From assembly GCA_020720455.1 (NCBI GenBank), contig DYOQ01000018.1, positions 1 through 48,859 of the forward strand: 48,859 nucleotides of DNA, read 5' to 3'. Below, piece after piece: positions 10,399-18,365 of the stretch (positions are counted from its first letter, which is position 1; each line of letters opens with the position of its first letter). Below the pieces are notes generated by a model. The model worked only from the letters and a program-made list of their open reading frames with translations, was not told the DNA's origin and did no database searches. This DNA comes from Bdellovibrio sp. (GTDB lineage Bacteria; Bdellovibrionota; Bacteriovoracia; Bacteriovoracales; Bacteriovoracaceae). The translations under genes and the position numbers were made by a program.

Positions 10399-11259
10399 GT
10401 GAAGATGAAAGAAGATTGGGTAGAAGAGGATTTTAGGGGCCATTTAAAAATGAAATATAAAATTACCGAGAGACTCTATCATAAAAAGACAGAGTTTCAG
10501 ACTGTTGAAGTAGTGAATACTGTTGGCTTTGGTAAAATGCTATTAAACGATAGTTTAGTTATGGTTACAGAAAAAGATGAATTTGTTTATCATGATATGA
10601 TTACTCACGTTCCGTTATTCTTGCACCCAAATCCCAAAAAAGTTCTAATTATAGGTGGGGGAGATGGAGGTACAGCTAGAGAAGTGCTCCGTCATAAAAA
10701 TATTGAACGATGTGTGATGGTTGAAATTGATGGTGCGGTGGTTGATAGCTGTAAAGAGTTTATCCATCAGACCTCTTGTGCGCTTGATGATTCTAGGCTA
10801 GAGCTTATTATTGGAGATGGTGTCGATTATGTTGATAAGTGCGAGGAGAAGTTTGACGTAGTATTAGTTGATTCAACTGAGCCAATAGGTCCAGCTACTC
10901 CTCTCTTTGGTGATAAGTTTTATTTAGATGTTGCAAAGGTTCTTGTAGAGGATGGAATCGTTGTCGCTCAGGGTGAGTCGCCATTTTATAATTTAGAGAT
11001 GCAGAAAAAGTTGACAGAGATAATGAGTGATAAGTTTAAATATGTGTCGCCATATAACTATTCGAATCTAACTTATCCAGGTGGCGCATGGTCTTTTATT
11101 ATGGGATCAAAAAAATATCATCCTACGAAAGATTTAGATCATGCTAAGGTTGGGCGTAGTGGCATGGATTTTAATTATTACAATGAAGATGTTCATGTCG
11201 GTGCCTTCGCAGTTCTAAATTTTGTAAAAAAAGAGCTTGGTTTAAATATCAAAATGTAG
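10399..11259 (+). CDS. speE: spermidine synthase
   Basis: Transfers the aminopropyl group from decarboxylated AdoMet to putrescine. The 286-residue protein has the family length and motifs: the N-terminal beta domain with HKKTEFQ, the Rossmann motif GGGDGGT at 86-92, the acidic VEIDG, the catalytic loop DSTEPIGPA beginning at Asp158, and QGESPF. GTG at 10399 is taken as the start because GGAG (10389-10392) lies 6 bases upstream; the ATG at 10405 is the alternative. It lies between speD and speB in a tight operon, which fits a spermidine rather than spermine role, though specificity cannot be read from sequence alone. Confidence 0.95.
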   Translation: MKMKEDWVEEDFRGHLKMKYKITERLYHKKTEFQTVEVVNTVGFGKMLLNDSLVMVTEKDEFVYHDMITHVPLFLHPNPKKVLIIGGGDGGTAREVLRHKNIERCVMVEIDGAVVDSCKEFIHQTSCALDDSRLELIIGDGVDYVDKCEEKFDVVLVDSTEPIGPATPLFGDKFYLDVAKVLVEDGIVVAQGESPFYNLEMQKKLTEIMSDKFKYVSPYNYSNLTYPGGAWSFIMGSKKYHPTKDLDHAKVGRSGMDFNYYNEDVHVGAFAVLNFVKKELGLNIKM

Positions 11260-11272
11260 AGTAGGTCAAAGT

Positions 11273-12136
11273 ATGTTGTGTGATACTAGTGTTAAAGCGA
11301 TTTCGTTTTTTGAGACAAAATTGGTTGATTCAATAAAATCTGGAGTAAACATTCTAGGCCTTTCGTATGATGAGACTGCCTGTTTTAGAAAAGGGACAAG
11401 GCTTGGGCCATCAGCAATTAGAGAGGTTAGTGATGGGCTTGAATCATATTCGTCATATCAAGATTTAGATTTAACAGATTATGAAATTAATGACTGTGGT
11501 GATGTTGAAAATGATAATAGTTGGCCAAGTTTGGAAGCAGGTTTCTTAAAAAAGGTTAATGGTGTTAATTTTAAAAATGTTAAACTGCTAACTCTTGGCG
11601 GTGAACACTCTATATCTTTTTTACCAATTAGAGAGTACCTAAAAGCTTATCCTGAGCTATTAATTGTTCACTTGGATGCTCATGCTGATTTGCGTGATGG
11701 ACACGAAGGGTTTAAGTATTCACACGCTTCAATCATGTTTAGATCGATGGAGCTTTTTGGTAAAGGCCATAGCGTTCTTCAATACGGTATTAGATCTGGA
11801 ACGAGAGAAGAGTTTTTGATGATGAAGAAGAAAGAGACGATCTGTAATTCGCTTGAAGAGTTATTATCTAGAATAGGACGAAATAATAAGCCTATCTATT
11901 TAACTTTGGATGTTGATTTTTTTGATCCTTCAATTGTGCCGGGCACTGGAACACCAGAGGCCGGTGGTGAATGTTTTTCAAGTTTTATTAAAATTTTAAA
12001 GCTTCTTAAAACTAAAAATGTAGTTGGAGCTGATTGTGTTGAGCTTGCACCTAATATTGATTCAACAGGAAACAGTTCGGTGTTTGTTTCTTTAATAGTT
12101 AGAGAGCTTTTGCTTCTTCTTGGTGGAGGGAGGTAG
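11273..12136 (+). CDS. speB: agmatinase (ureohydrolase family)
   Basis: Hydrolyses agmatine to putrescine and urea with a binuclear manganese centre. The metal ligands are visible: GGEHS (His112), HLDAHADLRD (Asp135, His137, Asp139) and TLDVDFFDP (Asp213, Asp215). Length (287) fits agmatinase, and the position beside speA, which makes agmatine, supports this over arginase or formimidoylglutamase. The next gene starts on the last base of its stop codon (TAGTG), implying coupled translation. Confidence 0.92.
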   Translation: MLCDTSVKAISFFETKLVDSIKSGVNILGLSYDETACFRKGTRLGPSAIREVSDGLESYSSYQDLDLTDYEINDCGDVENDNSWPSLEAGFLKKVNGVNFKNVKLLTLGGEHSISFLPIREYLKAYPELLIVHLDAHADLRDGHEGFKYSHASIMFRSMELFGKGHSVLQYGIRSGTREEFLMMKKKETICNSLEELLSRIGRNNKPIYLTLDVDFFDPSIVPGTGTPEAGGECFSSFIKILKLLKTKNVVGADCVELAPNIDSTGNSSVFVSLIVRELLLLLGGGR

Positions 12137-14061
12137 TGGAAACAGAGAGAGAAAATGAGCAACCAGGTGATGTTTATCGAATAGATAAATGGGGTGGAGG
12201 TTTTTTTAAGATTAATGGTAAAGGTAATCTTGCAGTTTCGATTCCAAGGGAAGGGGATGAACAATCGGAAATAGATATCCTCGAAGTTGTTCAAGAGGCA
12301 AGGTCTCGAGGTGTCTCGATGCCGGTGGTTATTCGTTTTCACGATATACTTCGAGCTCAAGTAAAAAAACTTAATGAGCAGTTTGCTACAACGATAGGTG
12401 AGGCCGGTTATAGTGGAAAATATATTGGGATTTATCCAGTTAAAGTAAATCAAATGAGAGAGGTGGTTGAAGAAGTAATTGATGCCGGATATGAGTACAA
12501 TCATGGATTGGAAGCAGGTTCGAAAGCTGAACTGATCGCAATCTTAGCGATGAATGAGAATCCAGAGGCACTAACAATTGTTAATGGCTATAAAGACAGT
12601 GAACAGCTTGACATGGTTCTTCTTGGTGCAACGATAGGAAGAAAAATAATTATAGTAATAGAAAAAATCTCTGAGATTGATCTTTTAATAAATAAAATAG
12701 TTGGCAATAACTATGAAGGCCCATTGCCAATGATTGGGCTTAGAATAAAAATGTTGACCGTAAATCCAGGAAAGTGGAAAAGTTCAAGTGGAGAGCGTGC
12801 TAAATTTGGTTTGACTGTTCCAGAAATTTTAAGAGCAATTGACCTGCTAGATAAGGCCGGATTAAAGGATAGAGTTAAATTAATTCACTTTCATATTGGT
12901 AGCCAAATCAGTGATATTAGAGCGGTAAAGGAATCAGTAGCTGAAGGCGCAAGAATTTATTCAAAACTTAGTTTGAAAGGTGTCCCGCTGGAGTATCTCG
13001 ATATAGGAGGTGGTCTTGCAATTGATTATGATGGTTCACATACAAACCGCTACTCGTCTAAAAATTATACGCTAACAGAGTATGTTTCAGATATTGTTTA
13101 TGGTATTCAGCAGGTATGTGATCTTGAACATGTTGCACATCCAAATATCATAACAGAGACGGGCCGTGGCGTTGTCTCTAGACACTCATGTGTAATAACA
13201 GATGTCCTTGGTGAGATAACGACTGGCTATACAGGGTTTGAGATGAACTCTCAGGCAGGTGCTGAACATATTTTGCTAAAAAATATGAGAGATATTTTAA
13301 AAGAGTGTAGAAGCGATAACATTCAAGAAAGTTATAACGATGCCGTGGATGTTAAAGATAATGCCCTTACTGCTTTTAAGCTCGGGGTTATTAGTCTTGA
13401 AGAAAGAGCAAGCGTTGAAGCGTTATACTGGAATATATTAAATAAAATCAAAGAGCTTTTAAATGGCCTAGAGACTGTTCCAGAAGGCCTAATCAATCTT
13501 GATGGTGATTTATCATCTCAGTATTTATGTAATTTTTCAGTCTTTCAATCAACAGCGGACTGTTGGGCCATTGATCAACTACTACCGGTTGTTCCAATTA
13601 CCAGACTTAATGAGGAGCCAACTGTAAGTGCTACTTTGGCAGATATAACTTGTGACTCTGATGGTAAGATCGATAAGTTTATTGGCAATAGTGGATTAAA
13701 TAATACTTTGAAGCTTCATAAGCTAAATGGTGACGATTATTACATTGGAATTTTTTTAACTGGTGCCTATCAAGACGTTATGGGTGATAACCATAATCTT
13801 TTTGGTCGAGTTAGTGAGGTCCATGTTTTTGTCGATAACTTCGAAAAAGGTGGTTTCTTCATTGAAGAGTATATTCCAGGCGCAACGGCCGGGGATGTCT
13901 TGTCTACAATGCAGTATAGTCAGGACCGTTTGTCAGGAATGATTAAAAATCAGATGGAAAAAATGGTTAAGAATGGTGAGATTAGGTATAAGCAAGGGAC
14001 GGAGATTTTAAATACCTACCGAACTGCTTTGTCCAAAATGACTTATCTCAAACTAAGCTAA
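12136..14061 (+). CDS. speA: biosynthetic arginine decarboxylase
   Basis: PLP-dependent fold III decarboxylase converting arginine to agmatine. The 641-residue protein has the SpeA layout: PLP lysine in YPVKVNQ (Lys103), HFHIGSQ, the glycine-rich phosphate loop DIGGGL, ETGRGVVSRHS, the cysteine-containing SpeA motif DGDLSSQYLCNFSVFQS, CDSDGKID with the catalytic cysteine, and AYQDVMGDNHNLFG. GTG start overlapping the speB stop by one base, with GGGAGG immediately upstream. Together with speB, speE and speD it completes arginine to spermidine without ornithine decarboxylase. Confidence 0.96.
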   Translation: METERENEQPGDVYRIDKWGGGFFKINGKGNLAVSIPREGDEQSEIDILEVVQEARSRGVSMPVVIRFHDILRAQVKKLNEQFATTIGEAGYSGKYIGIYPVKVNQMREVVEEVIDAGYEYNHGLEAGSKAELIAILAMNENPEALTIVNGYKDSEQLDMVLLGATIGRKIIIVIEKISEIDLLINKIVGNNYEGPLPMIGLRIKMLTVNPGKWKSSSGERAKFGLTVPEILRAIDLLDKAGLKDRVKLIHFHIGSQISDIRAVKESVAEGARIYSKLSLKGVPLEYLDIGGGLAIDYDGSHTNRYSSKNYTLTEYVSDIVYGIQQVCDLEHVAHPNIITETGRGVVSRHSCVITDVLGEITTGYTGFEMNSQAGAEHILLKNMRDILKECRSDNIQESYNDAVDVKDNALTAFKLGVISLEERASVEALYWNILNKIKELLNGLETVPEGLINLDGDLSSQYLCNFSVFQSTADCWAIDQLLPVVPITRLNEEPTVSATLADITCDSDGKIDKFIGNSGLNNTLKLHKLNGDDYYIGIFLTGAYQDVMGDNHNLFGRVSEVHVFVDNFEKGGFFIEEYIPGATAGDVLSTMQYSQDRLSGMIKNQMEKMVKNGEIRYKQGTEILNTYRTALSKMTYLKLS

Positions 14062-14104
14062 ATATCTCTAAATTTTATGGTAAAAAAGTCCGATAAGTTC
14101 AGTT

Positions 14105-14794
14105 ATGAAAAGGTATTTCTTTGTAATCTGCTTAGGCGCATTTTTTTCGTTGCTTAACTCTTGTTCACATCTTGGCAGTGGTCAAAACGTTCTTCTTGGA
14201 GACGAGAGTTTAAAGGAGATTTCGCAGAAATATGGGACTCCAGAATGGGTGATTCGGAATGCTAACCAAGGTAAACATTTTATAAAAGGAGAGTGGATTT
14301 TTGTTCCAACAAAAAAAGGATTAATGTCTAGAGAAGATTTTATTACGAGATATGGTCTTTCGACAAATCCTGTTGTGCCTCTTGGGAATGGTGATTACAT
14401 TTGGCCAGTTCCTGCTAGTAAAGTTATTTCGTCAGGATTTGGAAAAAGATGGGGAAGACAGCATGAAGGTATAGATATTCCGGCCCAAGTAGGAGTGCAT
14501 ATTTTATCCACTAATGATGGAGTAGTTGTCTATGCCGGAGATCAATTAACTGGTTATGGTAATATGATAGTGATATCTCATCCAGATGGTTTTTTTTCAG
14601 TGTATGCTCACAATAAGAAGAATTTTGTAAAGAAAGGTGTAAACGTACATAAGGGCCAGGTCATTGCGACAATTGGTAAAACAGGAAGAACGACTGGGCC
14701 ACATTTACATTTTGAAATTAGAACTAGTGATAAAGCTTATGACCCCGTTACATTCTTTGATAGAAATCAAAAATTTCATATTGCTAGTAGATAA
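14105..14794 (+). CDS. lipoprotein LytM/M23 peptidase (NlpD-like)
   Basis: A 229-residue lipoprotein (lipobox LNSC near residue 20) with a LysM-like segment at about residues 37-72 (SLKEISQKYGTPEWVI, then GEWIFVP) and a LytM/peptidase M23 domain at about 115-220. The zinc-binding pattern appears complete: HEGID (the HxxxD motif), SVYAHN and GPHLHFE (HxH). It could therefore be an active peptidoglycan endopeptidase, unlike E. coli NlpD, whose site is degenerate. It probably acts at the outer membrane in cell separation or envelope remodelling. It follows speA by 43 bases and converges with the next gene, only 2 bases separating the stops. Confidence 0.85.
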   Translation: MKRYFFVICLGAFFSLLNSCSHLGSGQNVLLGDESLKEISQKYGTPEWVIRNANQGKHFIKGEWIFVPTKKGLMSREDFITRYGLSTNPVVPLGNGDYIWPVPASKVISSGFGKRWGRQHEGIDIPAQVGVHILSTNDGVVVYAGDQLTGYGNMIVISHPDGFFSVYAHNKKNFVKKGVNVHKGQVIATIGKTGRTTGPHLHFEIRTSDKAYDPVTFFDRNQKFHIASR

Positions 14795-14796
14795 TT

Positions 14797-16116
14797 TTAC
14801 TTATCACAATAAATTGCAGCGTCACTTCTTGAATCAATAATAAATCCATTTTCTGTTGTGGTGTCGGTATGTTTAACATCCATAAACGATATAATGTCTC
14901 CAATATCTCTTTGATGATAAATTGGAATATTGTTTTTTTGCATGTTACGTATCTGTTCGCCTGTTGCCTTTGACGTTTCATATAGAATTCTTTTTGGTGA
15001 CATTAAAAAATAGTGACGAGGACTGTTTGTAAGTTCAACCATCATTTTTTTTGATTGAGCGTTATCACCACCTATATTTATTAAGTCATACAAAAGTTGT
15101 CCCGGATCTCTTGTCGAAGTTGATAGCAAGATTGTATGGACGAGTGGAGATGGTTCACTTATACAGATAGCTTTGCTAGTAGCGGGATAACTCCCTTTAA
15201 CTAGGAATGTGTCGTATGTTGGGAGAATTTTATCAGTTAATTTTTGAAAGGTTGTAGCTATGAACATATCTCCGTTTTTTCTTTTAATGCCATAATTATT
15301 GCTCGCAGATGGTTTTTTAGCTATTGGGTAGATTGAATTTTTATAGAGATTGAAATCATAGTTGCATTTAACTTTTCTGGAACTATCATCACCAATAGAA
15401 TAGTCAAATAGGTATGCTAACGTCTCATCAGAAAAATTTTCAATCTCATTTTTTGCTGCGCTTACTACTTGTTCAAATTTGATTCTACTAATTGCTTCAC
15501 CAACTCTTAATGGTTGATTTCCTCTGTAAAACGCACGGGAAAATTGGGACGTATCAGTTAACTGTTTTGTATTTGTAGTAATGAAGCTAGCTAGATCTTT
15601 CGATACTGTTGGAAAAAAGTTGGGTACGTTATCAACTCCAGTTGCTAGTTGTGCAAGAGTAAAAGGTGAATTGTATTTTTTTAATAGGTGATTTAGCCCA
15701 GAAAGAAGAGGGAGTGAATTTTCTTTGTATAATTTCTCATTAACAAAATCAAAATATGATATCTGATTATTTTTTTTAATTACTATGAGCAATCTAGATG
15801 TCGGAGATGAGATGTCTGGCCGAAAATTCATTTGAACGAGAGCAAATATAACGGCTTCTTCTACGATAGATAGTTGCCAGCGAGTGTGTTTAATAGAAGA
15901 TAGAACTTTTTTGTACTCTAAAATGACAGAAGAGTTTTTTGCAAAAATTTCAGGGCCATTACTATTTGAACAAGTAAGATTAGCTCTACTCTCTTGGTTG
16001 ATTGGTTGTTTGTTTTTAGGTAAGTAGGCCGAGCAGGAGTAAAAAAGAGTGAGAAAAATAAAAATGAGTTCAGGTTTTTTTAATAGGATTAGAGGTGTAA
16101 GAAAAAGTTTTTTCAA
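14797..16116 (-). CDS. unknown probable lipoprotein
   Basis: A 439-residue protein with a long hydrophobic N-terminus ending at a cysteine in LFYSCS (about residue 28), probably a lipoprotein although the lipobox is not canonical. The rest is mixed alpha/beta with no motif I recognise. Repeated mentions of Asp, Lys and Ser in the C-terminal half and a few cysteines (near 49, 258, 325 and at the third residue from the end) may matter for disulphides. It is monocistronic, converges with the M23 peptidase gene, and has a good promoter at 16173-16202. Confidence 0.65.
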   Translation of the reverse strand: MKKLFLTPLILLKKPELIFIFLTLFYSCSAYLPKNKQPINQESRANLTCSNSNGPEIFAKNSSVILEYKKVLSSIKHTRWQLSIVEEAVIFALVQMNFRPDISSPTSRLLIVIKKNNQISYFDFVNEKLYKENSLPLLSGLNHLLKKYNSPFTLAQLATGVDNVPNFFPTVSKDLASFITTNTKQLTDTSQFSRAFYRGNQPLRVGEAISRIKFEQVVSAAKNEIENFSDETLAYLFDYSIGDDSSRKVKCNYDFNLYKNSIYPIAKKPSASNNYGIKRKNGDMFIATTFQKLTDKILPTYDTFLVKGSYPATSKAICISEPSPLVHTILLSTSTRDPGQLLYDLINIGGDNAQSKKMMVELTNSPRHYFLMSPKRILYETSKATGEQIRNMQKNNIPIYHQRDIGDIISFMDVKHTDTTTENGFIIDSRSDAAIYCDK

Positions 16117-16172
16117 TATTTATCCGACTGAATCAGTATGGTTATAAGTATTTTACTGTTAGTAGTTAAGGA

Positions 16173-16202
16173 ATTTTACATAGTTAACACTAGGATCGTC
16201 AA
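16173..16202 (-). promoter_or_regulatory. promoter of the 16116-14797 lipoprotein gene
   Basis: On the minus strand: TTGACG (plus 16197-16202), an 18-base spacer, TAAAAT (plus 16173-16178). Each hexamer matches the sigma-70 consensus at 5 of 6. The start would be near 16166, giving a 50-base leader. Confidence 0.5.
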
Positions 16203-16254
16203 AATAAAGAATAGGTACGTTATTGCCAGGAAAACTTTTCCATTAAAAAAAATT

Positions 16255-16283
16255 ATGATTCTAAATTGATTATAGGATATAAT
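16255..16283 (+). promoter_or_regulatory. candidate promoter of the small RNA
   Basis: A perfect TATAAT at 16278-16283 with a weak -35 (ATGATT at 16255-16260, 17-base spacer). The expected start, 7 bases after the hexamer, is G16290, exactly the first base of the first hairpin of the candidate small RNA. Confidence 0.4.
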
Positions 16284-16289
16284 GAAAAT

Positions 16290-16364
16290 GTGGAACAGGA
16301 AGTTTCACCAAGTAGGCAGGATGCCAAAAAAGAGGGGCCTTTGCAGGGGGCCCCTCTTCTTTTT
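16290..16364 (+). ncRNA. candidate CsrA-binding small RNA (CsrB/RsmZ-like), about 75 nt
   Basis: Three hairpins in a row. Hairpin 1 pairs GUGGAAC (16290-16296) with GUUUCAC (16302-16308), one G-U, around loop AGGAA. Hairpin 2 pairs GGC (16315-16317) with GCC (16323-16325) around loop AGGAU. Hairpin 3 is a strong terminator at 16330-16358 with a T tract. Loop 1 with its closing pair reads CAGGAAG and loop 2 reads CAGGAUG. Both match the repeated CsrB element CAGGA(U/C/A)G, which is known to sit in hairpin loops and bind CsrA. A perfect TATAAT lies at the right distance upstream. The region has no ORF of note. Alternative: the terminator serves only the minus-strand fnr-type gene and the other two hairpins are chance. 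Confidence 0.5.
16330..16364. terminator. strong bidirectional terminator
   Basis: A 10-base-pair GC-rich stem (AAGAGGGGCC / GGCCCCTCTT) with a 9-base loop. It is followed on the plus strand by CTTTTT and preceded by AAAAA, so a minus-strand transcript also ends in a T tract. It lies 12-18 bases beyond the stop of the fnr-type gene and would also end the candidate small RNA. Confidence 0.85.
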
Positions 16365-16376
16365 AGCTCTACTTTC

Positions 16377-17087
16377 TCAGCAAAGATTAGCAAATTTTAT
16401 TAGTTTTTGTTCATCGACTAGATAAAGAGTTTTTCCTTTCTGTACGATCAAACCTTCATCTTTAAACTCAGCAATAAATCTTATCAGTGTTTCATTTGCA
16501 ACACCAATCATTGATGCCATCTCTTCTCTGGTTAGTTTTATGTTAAGTTTCCATCCATATGTGGTGTCTCGTTCGCCATACGCTTCTTTTAGAGTGATAA
16601 ATAGCTCTGCAAGTCTTTCACGAACATTTTTTTGAAATAAGGAAGCCACTTTACACTCTGCTAAACCTAAATCCCTTCCAAGCTTTTCGATAATCTTCAT
16701 GGCGACAGACATATTTTTTTCCATGGTTTTTTGCAAAATATCTTTATCGATAAAACAAAGAGTGGAATCTTCTAATGCTGTTGCCGTTGCGCCGTAGCAG
16801 TTACTTGTAAATAAGCATCGGTGGCCTAAAAGGTCTCCGCTAGCAGTAATTCGTATGATCGACTCTTTTCCATCATTGCCTATTTTGGAGATTTTAATTT
16901 TTCCTGCTCCAACACAATAGATTCCATATGAAGGGTTACCTTGAAAAAAAAGAGTTTGTCCTTTTTTGTAGTAGTTTGTTACCTTCCCTTCGTCAAGACA
17001 GTGCATGGCATCGTCTGAAAGGTTCGTAAAAATACAGGTTTTAAAACCTGGACAGTTTTTACATTTAATCATTGCGCCAAGAGTCAT
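16377..17087 (-). CDS. FNR-type [4Fe-4S] Crp-family regulator
   Basis: A Crp/Fnr-family transcription factor: cyclic-nucleotide-type beta-roll, long dimer helix, then a helix-turn-helix (LTREEMASMIGVANETLIRF). At its N-terminus CKNCPGFKTC has the C-x2-C-x5-C spacing of E. coli FNR Cys20, Cys23 and Cys29. A further cysteine in DSTLCFID lies 93 residues after the third, exactly the FNR Cys29-Cys122 distance. An oxygen- or NO-sensitive [4Fe-4S] cluster is therefore likely. In the recognition helix the E and R of ExxSR are kept but S is I. The start is uncertain: ATG 17087 (GGAG about 12 bases upstream), GTG 17105 or ATG 17072. It diverges from hpf. Confidence 0.85.
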   Translation of the reverse strand: MTLGAMIKCKNCPGFKTCIFTNLSDDAMHCLDEGKVTNYYKKGQTLFFQGNPSYGIYCVGAGKIKISKIGNDGKESIIRITASGDLLGHRCLFTSNCYGATATALEDSTLCFIDKDILQKTMEKNMSVAMKIIEKLGRDLGLAECKVASLFQKNVRERLAELFITLKEAYGERDTTYGWKLNIKLTREEMASMIGVANETLIRFIAEFKDEGLIVQKGKTLYLVDEQKLIKFANLC

Positions 17088-17153
17088 TAGCAGCACCAGC
17101 TCCACTTATATGTTTTGGATCAGAATTATTCATCTTTTCTATCAAAAAGTAAA

Positions 17154-17182
17154 GTGACATAATCATTATAGCTTTTTACCAT
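17154..17182 (+). promoter_or_regulatory. candidate hpf promoter
   Basis: GTGACA at 17154-17159 (5 of 6), a 17-base spacer and TACCAT at 17177-17182 (4 of 6), placing the start near 17189, 31 bases before hpf. Confidence 0.35.
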
Positions 17183-17193
17183 TTTGTAATAAA
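17165..17193 (-). promoter_or_regulatory. candidate fnr-type gene promoter, overlapping the hpf promoter
   Basis: On the minus strand a perfect TATAAT (plus 17165-17170) with a weak TTTATT -35 (plus 17188-17193, 17-base spacer). The start near 17158 leaves a leader of about 70 bases. It occupies the same DNA as the opposing hpf promoter. Confidence 0.35.
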
Positions 17194-17219
17194 GAATAGA
17201 GCATCAGGAGTGAAATAAT

Positions 17220-17522
17220 ATGGAACTAAGAATTGCCTATCGTCACCTAGAATCGACCCCATCGTTAGAGGAAAAAATTAGAACAAAGACTTTAAAGTTG
17301 AAAAAATTTTTTCGAGGAAAAATTAGCGTTGATTGGGTATGTTCAGTTGAAAAAGATGCTCATCATTCAGAGGTTACTGTGAGTGGTGATCATTTCAAAT
17401 ACCATGCTTCAAGTGCAGGGGAAAATCTATATAAGACAATTGATGGGGCCTTGCAAAAGTTAGCTCGGCAACTTGAGAAGAAAAAAGATCAGGTTACAGA
17501 GAAGATTCACAAGAGCGTGTAA
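17220..17522 (+). CDS. hpf: ribosome hibernation promoting factor (short HPF/RaiA family)
   Basis: A 100-residue protein of the HPF/YfiA family, which binds the decoding region of the 30S subunit in starved cells. The family pattern is visible: an N-terminal strand with ITYRH-like IAYRHLEST, a basic helix (KTLKLKKFF), a central strand segment with EVTVSGDHFKYHAS, and a C-terminal basic helix (ALQKLARQLEKKKDQ). It lacks the C-terminal dimerisation domain of long HPF, so it would act as short HPF. Shine-Dalgarno AGGAG is 10 bases upstream. It is monocistronic and diverges from the fnr-type gene, away from its usual rpoN neighbour. Confidence 0.88.
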   Translation: MELRIAYRHLESTPSLEEKIRTKTLKLKKFFRGKISVDWVCSVEKDAHHSEVTVSGDHFKYHASSAGENLYKTIDGALQKLARQLEKKKDQVTEKIHKSV

Positions 17523-17541
17523 GGAAGTTATTAGGAGAGGT

Positions 17542-18357
17542 TTATGTAAGCTTTAAGATCTCTCTGGCCTCTTTAACGGAAGCTACTGGACGATCTAATT
17601 CTTTAGCGATTCGTACTACTCGTTCAACAAATTGAGCATTGTTTTTACAGAGTTCACCTTTTCGATAATAAATATTGTCTTCTAGGCCGACTCTGATATG
17701 CCCTCCCATTGCAATGGCGTGAGCAGTAAGTGGTAGCTGATATTTGCTAATTCCTGCCACGCTCCATTCTTGACCAACTCTTAACCGATCCGTGAGCATC
17801 GTGAGGCTTTTGATTTCTCCATTCATGCCACCAAGGACTCCAAGAACAAAATCGACATGAAATTTCTCAGGGAGAATATTTTTTTTCAGGTATCTATCTA
17901 CTGTATCCATCATTCCGTAATCAAAAATTTCTAACTCTGGCATAACGCCATTAACGATGATCTCTTTATTGATTGCTTGGATAATATCTTCTGTATTTTC
18001 AAAAATCTCATTCCCGAAATTTAGACTACCCATTGATAGTGTTGCCATCTCTGGTTTTAAAGAAAGCGGTCCGCATCGATCTTTTACTGGAGTTCCAACT
18101 GCACCACCAGTTGAGTATTGAATAATGCAGTCACACCTATTTTTTATTAGTTTTGTTACCTCTTTAAAAATTTCTTTATCTTGGCTTGGTTTTTGGGCCT
18201 TATCTCTAACATGAAGATGAATGATGGAGGCACCAGCATTAACAGCTTCGATGGCACTTTGTGAGAGCTCTTCTGGTGTAACCGGAAGTGATGGATAACT
18301 ATTTTTTGTTAGCTCTGCTCCAAGGACTGCGCAACTTATAATTAATTTACTTGCCAT
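17542..18357 (-). CDS. kce: 3-keto-5-aminohexanoate cleavage enzyme (BKACE family)
   Basis: Cleaves 5-amino-3-oxohexanoate with acetyl-CoA to 3-aminobutyryl-CoA and acetoacetate. The 271-residue TIM-barrel protein has the family zinc ligands in HLHVRD (His47, His49) and the glutamate in RVGLEDN (Glu226). It also shows STGG, SMGSLNFG and the PELEIFD segment of Kce-type members. The neighbours kamD, kamE and kdd identify the substrate within the broad BKACE/DUF849 family. It is last in the lysine operon, 8 bases after the aminotransferase gene, with AGGAGG before its ATG. Confidence 0.93.
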   Translation of the reverse strand: MASKLIISCAVLGAELTKNSYPSLPVTPEELSQSAIEAVNAGASIIHLHVRDKAQKPSQDKEIFKEVTKLIKNRCDCIIQYSTGGAVGTPVKDRCGPLSLKPEMATLSMGSLNFGNEIFENTEDIIQAINKEIIVNGVMPELEIFDYGMMDTVDRYLKKNILPEKFHVDFVLGVLGGMNGEIKSLTMLTDRLRVGQEWSVAGISKYQLPLTAHAIAMGGHIRVGLEDNIYYRKGELCKNNAQFVERVVRIAKELDRPVASVKEAREILKLT

Positions 18358-18365
18358 AATTCCTC

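Noticed and set aside
17153-17168. TGAC-N3-ATCA resembling an FNR site before hpf
   Set aside because: The spacing is one base short and the left half-site has a mismatch.
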